DNA of 64,000 bases from Jeotgalicoccus marinus DSM 19772 (GTDB lineage Bacteria; Bacillota; Bacilli; Staphylococcales; Salinicoccaceae). The notes below the pieces were generated by a model, which worked only from the letters and a program-made list of their open reading frames with translations, searched no databases and was not told where the DNA came from. Below are positions 15,795 to 24,713 of this stretch, piece after piece. A program made the translations under genes and the position numbers. Numbering within the stretch: position 1 is the first letter of the stretch; each line of letters begins with the position of its first letter. The stretch spans positions 42,290 to 106,289 of the forward strand of contig NZ_AUEE01000008.1 in assembly GCF_000425825.1 (NCBI RefSeq). Reading direction: 5' to 3'.

Positions 15795-17107
15795 GTACTC
15801 GGAATTTCTTAATTTTAGTTGGTAGTATACTCGTCGTCTTATTTATACTTTTAGGAATAGCGATTAATGCTGAAAATGCTTCTGAAGAAGATGTTGCAAC
15901 GAATGAGGAAAATACAGAAGATCAAAATACAGAAGAAAGCAATGATCAAGAGGAAGAAGCAGATTCAGAAGGTGAAGAAACTGAGCAAACAGACAGTGAA
16001 TCACCAACTATGAATATAAATGAGGGGCCCTTATACTCACTAAAAGAGGGAAGTACTTCTGCTTTCGGTTTTGAATCGGGCGTTGATATTCCATACCCAG
16101 AAGATGGGGTTAAAGGCGTCTATGTTACTGCATATTCTGCAGGTGGAGATCGTATGCAATCACTTATTGATCTTATTAACAATACAGAACTTAATTCTAT
16201 GGTACTTGATGTAAAAGAAGATATTGGAGATATCATGATGGAATTAGACACTGAGGGTGAAGAAAGCAAACGCTTTATGCAGAACTATGTAGATGGTGAA
16301 AACTTAATGCAACAAATGGAAGAGAATGATATATATCCTATTGGTCGAATTGTTGTATTTAAGGATTCACGTCTCGCTCAAGATAGACCAGACTTATCAT
16401 TTGTAAATTCCGAGGGCTCAGTTTGGCAAAACGGAAGTGGAGAAAGCTTTGTAAATCCATTCTTAAAAGAAGTATGGGATTATAATGTTGATATTGCCAT
16501 TGAAGCTGCTAAGCTAGGCTTTAAAGAGATACAATTTGACTATGTGAGATTCCCAGAAGCATTTGAAACGATGTCATCAGAACTGCAGTATAGTTTTGGT
16601 GATTATGCGGACTCAGAAGAGGATGAAGTCCAGCAACGTGTCAGTGCTGTAACAGACTTTGTTGCCTATGCAAAAGAACGCTTAGAACCCTATGGAGTTG
16701 AAGTATCAGTAGATGTGTTTGGTTATGCAGCGACACAAAGAGAAGCACCTGGTATCGGTCAAAACTTCTCGCAAATATCTAATAATGTTGATGTAATTTC
16801 ATCGATGATTTACCCTTCTCACTGGGGTGCAGGTGCATTTGGCTATGATACTCCTGATACCGAACCTTATGGCGTCATTGATGATTATATGAAGGTTGAA
16901 AACGAGGTCTTAGGTGCCTTAGATGATCCACCAAAATCAAGACCTTGGATTCAAGACTTTACAGCATCTTATTTAGGACTTGGAAATTATCTTGAATATG
17001 GACCAGCAGAAGTCGAAGCACAAATTCAAGCTCTAAACGACAATGGAGTGGAGGAATACTTAATTTGGAATTCCTCAAACGATTATTCAACAGATACGAA
17101 TTATTAA
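15791..17107 (+). CDS. Putative exported glycoside hydrolase (DUF4015 family)
   Basis: 438 residues. An N-terminal membrane anchor (residues 5-27) is followed by an Asp/Glu-rich linker to about residue 75, then a TIM-barrel-like domain of the DUF4015 'putative glycoside hydrolase' family: GVKGVYVTAYSAGG, LDVKEDIGDI, PIGRIVVFKD, FDYVRFPEAF and VSVDVFGYAA are characteristic. Acts outside the cell at the surface, probably on a wall polysaccharide. Overlaps the deacetylase by ATGA, so the two are made together and plausibly work on the same polymer. Enzymatic activity of this family is not well established. Confidence 0.85.
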   Translation: MSTRNFLILVGSILVVLFILLGIAINAENASEEDVATNEENTEDQNTEESNDQEEEADSEGEETEQTDSESPTMNINEGPLYSLKEGSTSAFGFESGVDIPYPEDGVKGVYVTAYSAGGDRMQSLIDLINNTELNSMVLDVKEDIGDIMMELDTEGEESKRFMQNYVDGENLMQQMEENDIYPIGRIVVFKDSRLAQDRPDLSFVNSEGSVWQNGSGESFVNPFLKEVWDYNVDIAIEAAKLGFKEIQFDYVRFPEAFETMSSELQYSFGDYADSEEDEVQQRVSAVTDFVAYAKERLEPYGVEVSVDVFGYAATQREAPGIGQNFSQISNNVDVISSMIYPSHWGAGAFGYDTPDTEPYGVIDDYMKVENEVLGALDDPPKSRPWIQDFTASYLGLGNYLEYGPAEVEAQIQALNDNGVEEYLIWNSSNDYSTDTNY

Positions 17108-17119
17108 GAAAGTGATAAG

Positions 17120-17157
17120 ACGTGAGAGCCTTTTATATAAGGGTCTTACGTTTTTTT
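17120..17157 (+). terminator. Terminator after the DUF4015 gene
   Basis: 13-nt arms with two mismatches (17120-17132 with 17139-17151) and T7. The remaining ~200 bp up to the permease gene contain AT-rich sequence; a weak promoter TTGATT...TACATT is possible near 17290, and I see nothing else. Confidence 0.85.
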
Positions 17158-17373
17158 AATGTCAAAAACGCCTTTATTTATTAACTTTTCACAAATAAAT
17201 GAAATATTATTTCTATAAAGTTTAAGGATTATTTCATAGTAAATATGAATGAAATTTCACAGAGAAGTTACTTATTTCACATCCGGAGTTGATTTATTGG
17301 CATTTTTAAGGTACATTATATAAGTTTCTGAAAAGTGATAAACTAAAATTTCAGATGAATGGAGATGGTAAGT

Positions 17374-18780
17374 ATGGGGTCTGTGAATACAACAGATCAG
17401 AATGTACAAACAGAAGAAAGCGATCACTCCTTATCAAAGGTACCTTTCAATGAAAGAAAAATGGGCTGGTTGAGTATTACCAATATTACATTTGGTATCG
17501 CAACAGCAATCTTCTATTTTCAAATAGGTAGTGTTATGGCACTACAGTTCGGCGCAATCAACGCGATGATTTCTGCCTTATATGCAATTATTGTTGCAGG
17601 TGTTATGGGTTCAGTTATCGCATACCTATCCGCACGTTCTGGTATGAACGTCAACTTAATGTCACGTGGTGGAGGATTTGGATACATAGGTGCTTCACTG
17701 ACATCTTTAATTTACGCTTCTAACTTTATTATGTACTGTGCCTTAGAAGGCATGATTCTTGTTTACGCAGTACATGAATTCTTTCCTGTAATCCCTGTTT
17801 GGATTCTCATTGTATTTTTTGGATTACTCGTTATACCTCTAAACTGGTTTGGTATCAAACAACTGGATAAACTCCAAAAATGGTCTTTACCTATATTCTT
17901 TATATTTTTAATTACAGCCATTGTTGTGTCATTCTTTACACCATCACAATATGACGGTGCATTCTGGACATATATGCCTGAAGGCGTTCAAATTGGTGGA
18001 ACAGCACTCTTATTATGTATTGGTATGCAGCATGGTATTATTGGCTTAACAGCCTTAATTGCCTCAGACTACGCAAGATTCTTAAAACCTGGGCACATTA
18101 AAGGTGGATCAATTGCAATTGGTTTTATCCCGCAAATATTCTGTTACGGTGTGATGGGTGGACTCGGTATCTGGTTTGGTGTCCGTTTAAGCGAACCAAA
18201 TCCAGGCGTTTATATCGTTCACTTACTCGGTATCGGTGGTGCATTATTTACAATTCTGACTCAGGTGCGTATTAATGTGACGAACATTTATAGTAGTTCG
18301 TTATCACTATCTAACTTCTTTGAAAATGTTGTTAAATTTACTCCAGGTAGAAGATTCTGGGTAGTTGTAGCGGGTCTGACTGCTATGTTTCTTATGCTCG
18401 CAGGTATTGTAGACCACTTAGATACAGCTTTAACATTCCAAGGTGTATTCTTAATGTCTTGGGCAGCGATCCTTGTAACGGACTTTGTTGCTGTCAAATG
18501 GCTGATGAAGATCGGGCCGAATTACTATGAAGAACGTCAGGAATACTTGTTTAAATGGAACCCTGTTGGTGTAGGTGCGCTCTTGATTTCTAGTTTATTA
18601 GGTACAATCGCAGCACTTGGCTATATGGGTGGATTTTTACAAAGTACAGCAGCATTTTTCGCAGCTGCGCTCGCAGCAGTTCTAACGATTATTATTGCCT
18701 ATGTGACTAAAGGTAAGTACTACCTAAAAAGCGAAGTTCATGATATCGATGAAAGAGATATCATCGTAAAATCTAAGTAA
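17374..18780 (+). CDS. NCS1-family nucleobase:cation symporter
   Basis: 468-residue permease with about twelve membrane segments, of the cytosine/purine/thiamine/allantoin NCS1 family. GWLSITNITFGIATAIFYFQ at the first helix, LMSRGGGFGYIGAS in helix 3 and the HGIIGLTALIASDYARF segment are typical. The substrate (purine, cytosine, hydantoin or thiamine) cannot be chosen from sequence. ATG 17374 is preferred, with GGAGATGG 6-7 nt upstream; two earlier in-frame ATGs (17359, 17365) overlap that Shine-Dalgarno. Single-gene transcript with a strong terminator. Confidence 0.88.
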   Translation: MGSVNTTDQNVQTEESDHSLSKVPFNERKMGWLSITNITFGIATAIFYFQIGSVMALQFGAINAMISALYAIIVAGVMGSVIAYLSARSGMNVNLMSRGGGFGYIGASLTSLIYASNFIMYCALEGMILVYAVHEFFPVIPVWILIVFFGLLVIPLNWFGIKQLDKLQKWSLPIFFIFLITAIVVSFFTPSQYDGAFWTYMPEGVQIGGTALLLCIGMQHGIIGLTALIASDYARFLKPGHIKGGSIAIGFIPQIFCYGVMGGLGIWFGVRLSEPNPGVYIVHLLGIGGALFTILTQVRINVTNIYSSSLSLSNFFENVVKFTPGRRFWVVVAGLTAMFLMLAGIVDHLDTALTFQGVFLMSWAAILVTDFVAVKWLMKIGPNYYEERQEYLFKWNPVGVGALLISSLLGTIAALGYMGGFLQSTAAFFAAALAAVLTIIIAYVTKGKYYLKSEVHDIDERDIIVKSK

Positions 18781-18790
18781 ATCTTTAAAA

Positions 18791-18837
18791 AATCGACGTA
18801 AAGACCTTGGGGTTAAGGTTTTACGTCGATTTTTTTC
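18791..18837 (+). terminator. Terminator after the NCS1 permease
   Basis: Long hairpin (AATCGACGTAAA-type arms at 18791 onward, closing at 18831) with T7. The following bases to 18885 carry no gene. Confidence 0.92.
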
Positions 18838-18884
18838 ATCATTTATCGCGAAGTCGATTTAGATTCGAGTTCACGCTTTTTTCA

Positions 18885-20076
18885 TTACCTACGTTTTTCA
18901 GACTCCCCAATAAGAACAGCTGCAGCAGAGTCTCCTGTAATATTCATAGTAGTATAAGCCATATCTAATATTCTATAGATTGCAGCGATTGGACCCATTA
19001 ATTCTATAGGCAGACCAAGTAGAGATAGGAAGGATGCGCCTAGTACGATACCGCCACCTGGGATACCTGGAGCAGCCATATTAATTAAAGTCGCGATGAA
19101 AATTAGGTAAATAATTTGACCGACGCCTAAAGAGATATCGTAAAAGTCAGAAACGAATACAGCGAGTAAACTAAAGGATATGGCACCGCCCGCCATATTA
19201 ATCGTCGTACCGAGTGGTACAACAAAGTTTGTAATCGAATCACTCACCTTAAAATCATTTGAGGTCACTCGAATTGTCGTTGGCAGGGTCACTGCTGAAC
19301 TTGTTGTTGCTAATGAAACTAACCATACTTTGTAAATACCTTTAAGAAAGGCAATTGGAGTGAGTCCTGTATATAACCAAACTGGAATTAACATAACAAT
19401 AATAAATGCAATGATACATGCAACGTAAGCAGTCACAATATATAATCCTAGAGCTGAGAAAATTCCGGGACCGTATTCTGCAACAGCATAGGCCATCAGA
19501 GAAATAACCCCAATGGGTGTCAGTTCCATAATATAGTTTAAGACTTTAAATATTACTTTTGATGAAGTTTTTAACAGGTTCTGCTTCTTTACCAACAGCG
19601 ACAATGGCAACTGAAAAAATAACTGTAAATAGAATTGTTGCTAGAATGTCACCTTCACTTAGTGCCATAAATAAATTTTCAGGAATGATATTCATGAAGA
19701 AATCCTCAGCACTAGGTGAAGTCACCTCACCGTCATAACCCGTCGCTTCGATATCGATTCTTAGACCTGGTCGAACAAGGTATGAAATCACAAGACCGAT
19801 ACCGGCTGTGAAGACAAACATACAGACAAAGACTATGATGCTTTTAAAACCAATTCTTCCTAAGTCTTTGCCACTTCCGATATTAATAATCCCTGTTGAA
19901 ACAGCAACAAAAATAATCGGGATAATCATGGCTTTAATAATATTTAAGTAAATATCACCAATAAATTTAATATCTAATGAAAACTGTGGTAAAAATAAGC
20001 CGAGTAAGATTCCGATAACGAAGCCAATGGCGATTCTTGTAAATAGGTGCTTACTACTCGTTAGTATCTTCTTCAT
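18885..20076 (-). pseudogene. Dicarboxylate/amino acid:cation symporter, frameshifted
   Basis: A DAACS-family (GltP/DctA-like) carrier split into two frames. The N-terminal frame (20076-19546) starts with ATG after AAAGGAGTG and covers the first half, ending ...EAEPVKNFIK then a stop. The C-terminal frame (from about 19572 to 18885) continues with SSKVIFKVLNYIMELTPIG and holds the substrate-site motifs TTSSAVTLPTT, NMAGGAI and the final helix with MNITGDSAAAV. The switch occurs near an A5 run around 19563-19575; one base too many there would explain it. It begins inside the end of pheA, so both share a transcript. Either a recent pseudogene or a single-base sequencing error; no slippery heptamer suggests programmed shifting. 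Confidence 0.82.
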
Positions 20077-20920
20077 TTTGAATCACTCCTTTATATTCTG
20101 GAATCTCACCTTTATTATAGGATCCCAATATATTTACATATGATGTTTTAAGTTTTAAAGCTTCTAATGCTCTATCGAAATTTTCTCGATTCAAACCATT
20201 TTCTATATCGATAAAAAACCCATAGGAGAATGGTCTGTTTTGAATGGGTCGACTCATCAAATAGACCAGATTGATATCATGTGCTGTGAAAATTTCAAGA
20301 ATATGACTCAGAGAACCTGTACTGTGGTCAGATTCTACATAAAGCGATGTTTTACCATGTAATACTTTTTTAGGTAGGGCTTTAGTAAAGATTAAAAACC
20401 GGGTTGTATTTAATGGGTTATCACTAATATTTTCACGGATGACATTCATATTATAGAGTTCTGCAGCATGACGACCTGCGATGCTGGCAATAGTTTCCTT
20501 CTCTGATTCTTTTACCATATGTACAGCACCTGCTGTATCACTAAATTCCTTAACCTTTATTTTAGGATATTGACTTAAGTAGGTATAACATTGTTCTAAA
20601 GCCTCTGGATGAGAATATACTTCTGTTACTTCATCGAGAGTAATTGGATTTTTAGATATTAAAGCATGGTCAATTTTAATATAAATTTCCTCGACAGCTT
20701 TTACATCTAAATATTTCATTAAATCAATGGTGCGGGTAATGGGACCACTTGTTGAATTTTCAACAGGCAAGGCGATGTAGTCGACTTCGTCGTTTAATAA
20801 AGCTTCAACGAGTACTTTAAATGTCATATATCCGACTGCCTCATACTCCGCATCAACGGCAAATTTCTTACAAGCTAAAGTACTATAACTTCCGGGCACA
20901 CCTTGATAACCAATCTTCAT
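20054..20920 (-). CDS. pheA: Prephenate dehydratase
   Basis: 288-residue enzyme converting prephenate to phenylpyruvate in phenylalanine synthesis. Catalytic domain: IGYQGVPGSYST, LPVENSTSGPITRTIDLM, and the TTR motif in PLNTTRFLIF. A C-terminal ACT domain (GSLSHILEIFTAHDINL, then SRPIQNRPFSYGFFIDIE) gives feedback inhibition by Phe. Monofunctional, no chorismate mutase domain. ATG 20920 after AAGGAGTG; a GTG at 20929 lies inside the Shine-Dalgarno. Its 3' end overlaps the symporter gene by 23 bp. A leader with a Phe-codon peptide and terminator precedes it. Confidence 0.96.
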   Translation of the reverse strand: MKIGYQGVPGSYSTLACKKFAVDAEYEAVGYMTFKVLVEALLNDEVDYIALPVENSTSGPITRTIDLMKYLDVKAVEEIYIKIDHALISKNPITLDEVTEVYSHPEALEQCYTYLSQYPKIKVKEFSDTAGAVHMVKESEKETIASIAGRHAAELYNMNVIRENISDNPLNTTRFLIFTKALPKKVLHGKTSLYVESDHSTGSLSHILEIFTAHDINLVYLMSRPIQNRPFSYGFFIDIENGLNRENFDRALEALKLKTSYVNILGSYNKGEIPEYKGVIQNEEDTNE

Positions 20921-20941
20921 GAGAAACACTCCTTAATAATA

Positions 20942-20980
20942 ATAAAAAACCGGCTGAATTCATCTAGAATCCAACCGGTT
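20942..20980 (-). terminator. Attenuator terminator in the pheA leader
   Basis: On the minus strand a 14-bp stem with two G-U pairs (20980-20967 with 20961-20948, 5-nt loop) followed by T6 lies 20-60 nt before the pheA start, so it sits inside the leader and would stop transcription before pheA. Confidence 0.88.
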
Positions 20981-21117
20981 GAAATTGTAACTTCATATAT
21001 GACCAACCGATTAGATTTACTAATGGCTGGTTTTTAACACGACATTAAATCAGCCATTACAGATTAGGTATGCCTATATCCGTAATGGGGTGGATACAGG
21101 CCTATCTAAAACGGCTG
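20973..21117 (-). promoter_or_regulatory. Mutually exclusive antiterminator stems in the pheA leader
   Basis: Minus strand. Segment 1, CAGCC at 21117-21113, overlaps the last Phe codons. Segment 2, TAATGGCTG at 21059-21051, can pair with 1 or, better, with segment 3, CAGCCATTA at 21029-21021. Segment 4, AATCGGTTG at 21012-21004, pairs with segment 5, CAACCGGTT at 20981-20973, which is also the 5' arm of the terminator. Segment 3's ATTAG can also pair with CTAAT next to segment 4. A separate 10-bp hairpin (21101-21092 with 21081-21072) follows the leader stop codon. The series forms a switch between read-through and termination. Pairings were found by eye. Confidence 0.65.
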
Positions 21118-21173
21118 AAAAAGTACGTATTTGATTGACTGATATTTACTTGATTTAACATAAAACCACTCAT
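21102..21173 (-). CDS. Phe-rich leader peptide of pheA
   Basis: A 23-codon frame (ATG 21173 to TAG 21102) lies about 20 nt downstream of the predicted start site. It ends TYFFSRFR, with three Phe and one Tyr codon in its last seven codons, which overlap segment 1 of the leader folding. An alternative start is ATG 21161 (19 residues), with GAGTGG 4 nt upstream. Neither start has a strong Shine-Dalgarno. Placement between promoter and attenuator, and Phe content matching the regulated enzyme, suggest ribosome-stalling control; translation is unproven. Confidence 0.55.
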   Translation of the reverse strand: MSGFMLNQVNISQSNTYFFSRFR

Positions 21174-21192
21174 CTCAATTTATATGTTCATT

Positions 21193-21221
21193 ATTCTAAC
21201 AATTTAAAAAATTATTGTCAA
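21193..21221 (-). promoter_or_regulatory. pheA promoter
   Basis: TTGACA (21221-21216), 17-bp spacer and TAGAAT (21198-21193) on the minus strand: near-consensus sigma-A promoter giving a leader of about 265 nt before pheA. It starts just after the stop codon of the upstream ABC exporter gene. Confidence 0.85.
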
Positions 21222-21222
21222 T

Positions 21223-22938
21223 TTAAATTGTACTAAATTGTGCCTGGTGCAGCGATTTATATATTCCACCTTCTAAATTTAATAACTCTTCATGAGTACC
21301 AGTCTCAGAAATACCATCTTTGGTCACGACCATGATCCGGTCAGCATTTTTAATTGTTGCCAGTCTATGGGCAATGACTAAGGTCGTTCGGCCGACGGCT
21401 AGACGGTTCAATGCTTCTTGTATGTATAACTCAGTTGCAGTATCTAAGGCACTTGTGGCTTCATCTAAGACGAGAATAGGTGGGTTCTTTAAGAACATGC
21501 GTGCAATGGCAATTCTTTGTTTTTGTCCACCCGACAGTTTCACACCACGTTCACCGACAACCGTATTCAAACCTTGAGGGTAGGAATCAATGAGTTCTTT
21601 TAATTGTGCCTTTGCTAGAGCATCATAGATTTCATCGTCAGTCGCGTTTTCCTTACCGTAAGCCACGTTTTCTCTTAGAGTACCTGCGAATAAGGACACA
21701 TCTTGTTGCACTGTGCCGATATTTTCCCTTAAAGAAGACAGGGTTAGATCTCTAATATCGTGACCATCGATAGTAATCTTTCCTGCAGACACATCGTAGA
21801 AGCGGGGTAAGAGTGAACTTAAAGTTGTTTTACCCGCACCAGATGGTCCGACAAAAGCGATGGTTTCACCTACTTTTATATCAAAAGTAATATCTGTTAA
21901 GACATTTTTCTCTTCGTATTTAAAACTGACATTTTCATATGAAATATTTCCTTTAACATCTGTCAGTGTTATAGCATCTTCCCTCTCAGTAACATCACTT
22001 TTCTCATTCATAGTATCTAAGAAATGCTTAAAACCTGCGATACCGTTCGGGTAAAGCTCGATAACTGCATTAATTTTTTCAAGCGGTTTAAAGAGGACAT
22101 TGGATATTAAGATAAATGCTGCGAAATCACCGTAAGATAATTCCCCAATTGTTACATAATAAGCACCAGCAATTAAGATAAACACATTAACGAGACGCAT
22201 TAACATATAGGTGCTTGAGTTATTAAAAGACATAATTTTATAGGCCTTAAGTTTAGTCTCCCTAAAACGGTCATTAATCTTTTTGAATTCTTTTAACGCT
22301 TCATCTTCTTTAGCAAAGGCTTGAACAAGTCGAATACCACCGATTTTATCACCAATCATATGGTTGAAATCTGAGACACGTCCAAATAGTTCTCTAAATG
22401 CGACTGTCATTTTCTTGTTAAAGTAAATAGCTATAACAAGTATGAGTGGCACAATGATAAATGAAATTATAGCAAGCTCTGGATGAATGTAATACATAAT
22501 ACCAAAAGCACCGAGTAGCGTCATTACGGCAATAAATAAGTCCTCGGGCCCATGGTGAGCCATTTCACCAATATTCATGAGGTCATTAGTGAGGCGGGTT
22601 AGTAATTTTCCAGTCTTAGTATTGTCAAAAAAGCGAAACGATAAGCGTTGTATATGTGCGTATAGGTCATTACGAATATCTCTTTCGATATTTGTCCCGA
22701 GCATATGACCCCAATATGTAACAATAAATTGCATAAATGTATTAAATAAATACACCACTACAAGTCCAGCTGCAGCGAGTAGGATCCATTGCCAGTTACC
22801 GGTCGGTAGGAGTTCGTCAATAAAGGTGCTAACGATAAGTGGAAATAATAGCTCCAAAAGGCCGACAATAACCGCGGAGAGAAAATCTACAGTGAACAAG
22901 ACTTTGTAAGGTGCATAGTATGAAAAGAATTTCTTCAT
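21223..22938 (-). CDS. ABC exporter half-transporter (multidrug/lipid type)
   Basis: 571-residue fused permease-ATPase. Residues 1-320 hold six membrane helices of a type-I exporter domain (RLSFRFFDNTKTGKLLTRLTND is the intracellular coupling region). The ATPase follows: Walker A GPSGAGKT, Q-loop VQQDVSLFAGTLRENV, signature LSGGQKQRIAIARM, Walker B ILVLDEATSALD and switch IAHRL. It should act as a homodimer, as in Sav1866/MsbA. Substrate unknown. ATG 22938 after AAGGATGGG; monocistronic, ending just before the pheA promoter. Confidence 0.92.
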   Translation of the reverse strand: MKKFFSYYAPYKVLFTVDFLSAVIVGLLELLFPLIVSTFIDELLPTGNWQWILLAAAGLVVVYLFNTFMQFIVTYWGHMLGTNIERDIRNDLYAHIQRLSFRFFDNTKTGKLLTRLTNDLMNIGEMAHHGPEDLFIAVMTLLGAFGIMYYIHPELAIISFIIVPLILVIAIYFNKKMTVAFRELFGRVSDFNHMIGDKIGGIRLVQAFAKEDEALKEFKKINDRFRETKLKAYKIMSFNNSSTYMLMRLVNVFILIAGAYYVTIGELSYGDFAAFILISNVLFKPLEKINAVIELYPNGIAGFKHFLDTMNEKSDVTEREDAITLTDVKGNISYENVSFKYEEKNVLTDITFDIKVGETIAFVGPSGAGKTTLSSLLPRFYDVSAGKITIDGHDIRDLTLSSLRENIGTVQQDVSLFAGTLRENVAYGKENATDDEIYDALAKAQLKELIDSYPQGLNTVVGERGVKLSGGQKQRIAIARMFLKNPPILVLDEATSALDTATELYIQEALNRLAVGRTTLVIAHRLATIKNADRIMVVTKDGISETGTHEELLNLEGGIYKSLHQAQFSTI

Positions 22939-23118
22939 CCTGTTCCCATCCTTATAAAATAGTTAGAGCAACTTGATTATACCACTAAAAAATTTCTGTA
23001 ATAGAGTAAATATACAAGGTACTGGCTTATGATTAACTTATGGAGATTCTTAGTGTAAAATTAAGTATCGTAGTATAAAAAATTTATTTAAAAGTCTTAA
23101 GAGATTTGAGGAATTAGC

Positions 23119-24177
23119 ATGTCAAAAATTAATTTAGGAATTATTTACGGTGGTAAGTCGACAGAACACGAGGTATCAATGCGCTCAGCTAAGAGTGTGT
23201 TAGATGCGCTAGATAAAAATAAATATAACATCAGTTTAATCTATATAAGTAAAGATGGACAATGGCGCCTGTTAAATGATAATCAGGAAATTAAAATGGT
23301 AAGTGACAAAGAGGCAGAAGAAGTATTTGTCTCACCTGCAACCGGTTTAAGAACAGCGAGTGAATTAATCGAATTTGATTCAGTTTTACCGATTTTACAC
23401 GGTACAGCTGGTGAAGACGGAAGCATCCAAGGGCTCTTAGAGTTAGCAGGTGTGCCTTATGCAGGATGTGGTATTAGAAGTTCTGCGGTATGCATGGACA
23501 AGGATATGACAAAGCGTCTTTTAAATCTTGCAAATATTCAGACTGCTAAAGGAATAACGGTAAACTATTTCGATAAGGACCAAGTAAGTTTCGAGTCTAC
23601 TTATGAAATTCTTGGATTACCGATGTTTATCAAACCTGTGAATCAGGGGTCTTCAGTTGGTGTATCTAAGGTCACGAGTAAAGAAGAATTTACAACTGCC
23701 TTGGATTTAGCATTCTTGTTCGATACTAAAGTGATGATCGAAAAAGGCATTGATGGTAGAGAAATCGAAGTATCAGTCCTTGGTGCAGAAGACTTATTCG
23801 TCTCAGTACCTGGTGAAATCGTGTCACAGACTGAATTTTATTCTTATGAATCAAAGTACTTAGATGATGACGGTGCAGTGTTGAACATTCCGAGTGAACT
23901 CACTGAAGGCCAGACTAAACAAATTCAGACAATCGCTAAAGAGACTTTTAGAGCGCTTGACTGTGAAGGTATGGCAAGAGTGGATGTCTTTTTAACCAAC
24001 GATGGTGAAATCATTGTCAACGAAGTAAATACCTTACCAGGATTCACGAGTATTTCTATGTATCCTAAATTGTTGGAAGTCTCAGGTATTCCATATAGCA
24101 ACTTACTTGATGAATTAGTCCGCTTATCGATTGATAGAAGCCAAAGAAATAAAGCCTTAAAAACAGATTTTTCATAG
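23119..24177 (+). CDS. ddl: D-alanine--D-alanine ligase
   Basis: 352-residue ATP-grasp enzyme joining two D-alanines for peptidoglycan precursors. Motifs: YGGKSTEHEVSMRSA at the N-terminus, HGTAGEDGSIQGLLELAGVPY (family HGxxGEDG), KPVNQGSSVGVSKV for ATP, the omega loop EFYSYESKYLDDDG, and EVNTLPGFTSISMYP with metal-binding residues. Length normal. ATG 23119 after GAGGAATTAG. In staphylococci ddl usually precedes murF; here it is followed by an acetyltransferase 11 bp on and then pepT. Confidence 0.96.
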   Translation: MSKINLGIIYGGKSTEHEVSMRSAKSVLDALDKNKYNISLIYISKDGQWRLLNDNQEIKMVSDKEAEEVFVSPATGLRTASELIEFDSVLPILHGTAGEDGSIQGLLELAGVPYAGCGIRSSAVCMDKDMTKRLLNLANIQTAKGITVNYFDKDQVSFESTYEILGLPMFIKPVNQGSSVGVSKVTSKEEFTTALDLAFLFDTKVMIEKGIDGREIEVSVLGAEDLFVSVPGEIVSQTEFYSYESKYLDDDGAVLNIPSELTEGQTKQIQTIAKETFRALDCEGMARVDVFLTNDGEIIVNEVNTLPGFTSISMYPKLLEVSGIPYSNLLDELVRLSIDRSQRNKALKTDFS

Positions 24178-24188
24178 GAGGACGCACC

Positions 24189-24695
24189 GTGGAAATACGT
24201 TTAGCCAAAGTAGAGGATGCCATGGCCATTGCGAAAGTTCAAGTTGAAAGTTGGCATACTACCTATAAAGGTATTGTGCCGGATTCATACCTTAACAGTC
24301 TAGATGTGAAAAAAAGAGAAAAGGTTTGGCAATCGGCAGCAGATACTCAGCCGATGTTTGTAGCTGAGTTAGACGGTGAAGTTGTCGGTTTTGTAATCGC
24401 TGGAGAGAACCGTGATAAGGATACCTATCCCGATTATGACGGAGAACTTTACGCGATTTACTCCTATCAACATGTCCAAGGTCAAGGTATTGGACGTGAA
24501 CTTTTTGAAACTGCTGCTCGGAATCTATCTGAACGTGGATTTAAAAAGATGACGGTTGCAGTATTGACTGAAAACCCGACTGTAGGTTTTTATAAACATA
24601 TGGGTGGAGAAATACTCGGTGAAGAAATCATTACTATAGACGGAGTAGACATTAACGAATCGATCTATGGCTATAGTGATATAAGTAAATTATAA
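24189..24695 (+). CDS. GNAT-family N-acetyltransferase
   Basis: 168-residue acetyl-CoA-dependent acetyltransferase. Residues 1-30 read IRLAKVEDAMAIAKVQVESW, common in this subgroup; the acetyl-CoA loop is Q-G-Q-G-I-G-R-E at about 98-105, and TENPTVGFYKHMGG is the C-terminal motif. GTG start at 24189 after AGGAGGAC. Cotranscribed with ddl. Substrate unknown (small amine or protein N-terminus). Confidence 0.9.
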   Translation: MEIRLAKVEDAMAIAKVQVESWHTTYKGIVPDSYLNSLDVKKREKVWQSAADTQPMFVAELDGEVVGFVIAGENRDKDTYPDYDGELYAIYSYQHVQGQGIGRELFETAARNLSERGFKKMTVAVLTENPTVGFYKHMGGEILGEEIITIDGVDINESIYGYSDISKL

Positions 24696-24713
24696 AATTT
24701 TGGGGGTTTTATA

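Noticed and set aside
19546..19610. Programmed ribosomal frameshift in the symporter gene
   Set aside because: There is an A run but no slippery heptamer with downstream pseudoknot that I can see; a one-base indel is simpler.
20930..21200. T-box riboswitch before pheA
   Set aside because: No TGGNACCGCG-like T-box sequence and no recognisable specifier stem; the Phe-rich leader frame and competing stems explain the region better.
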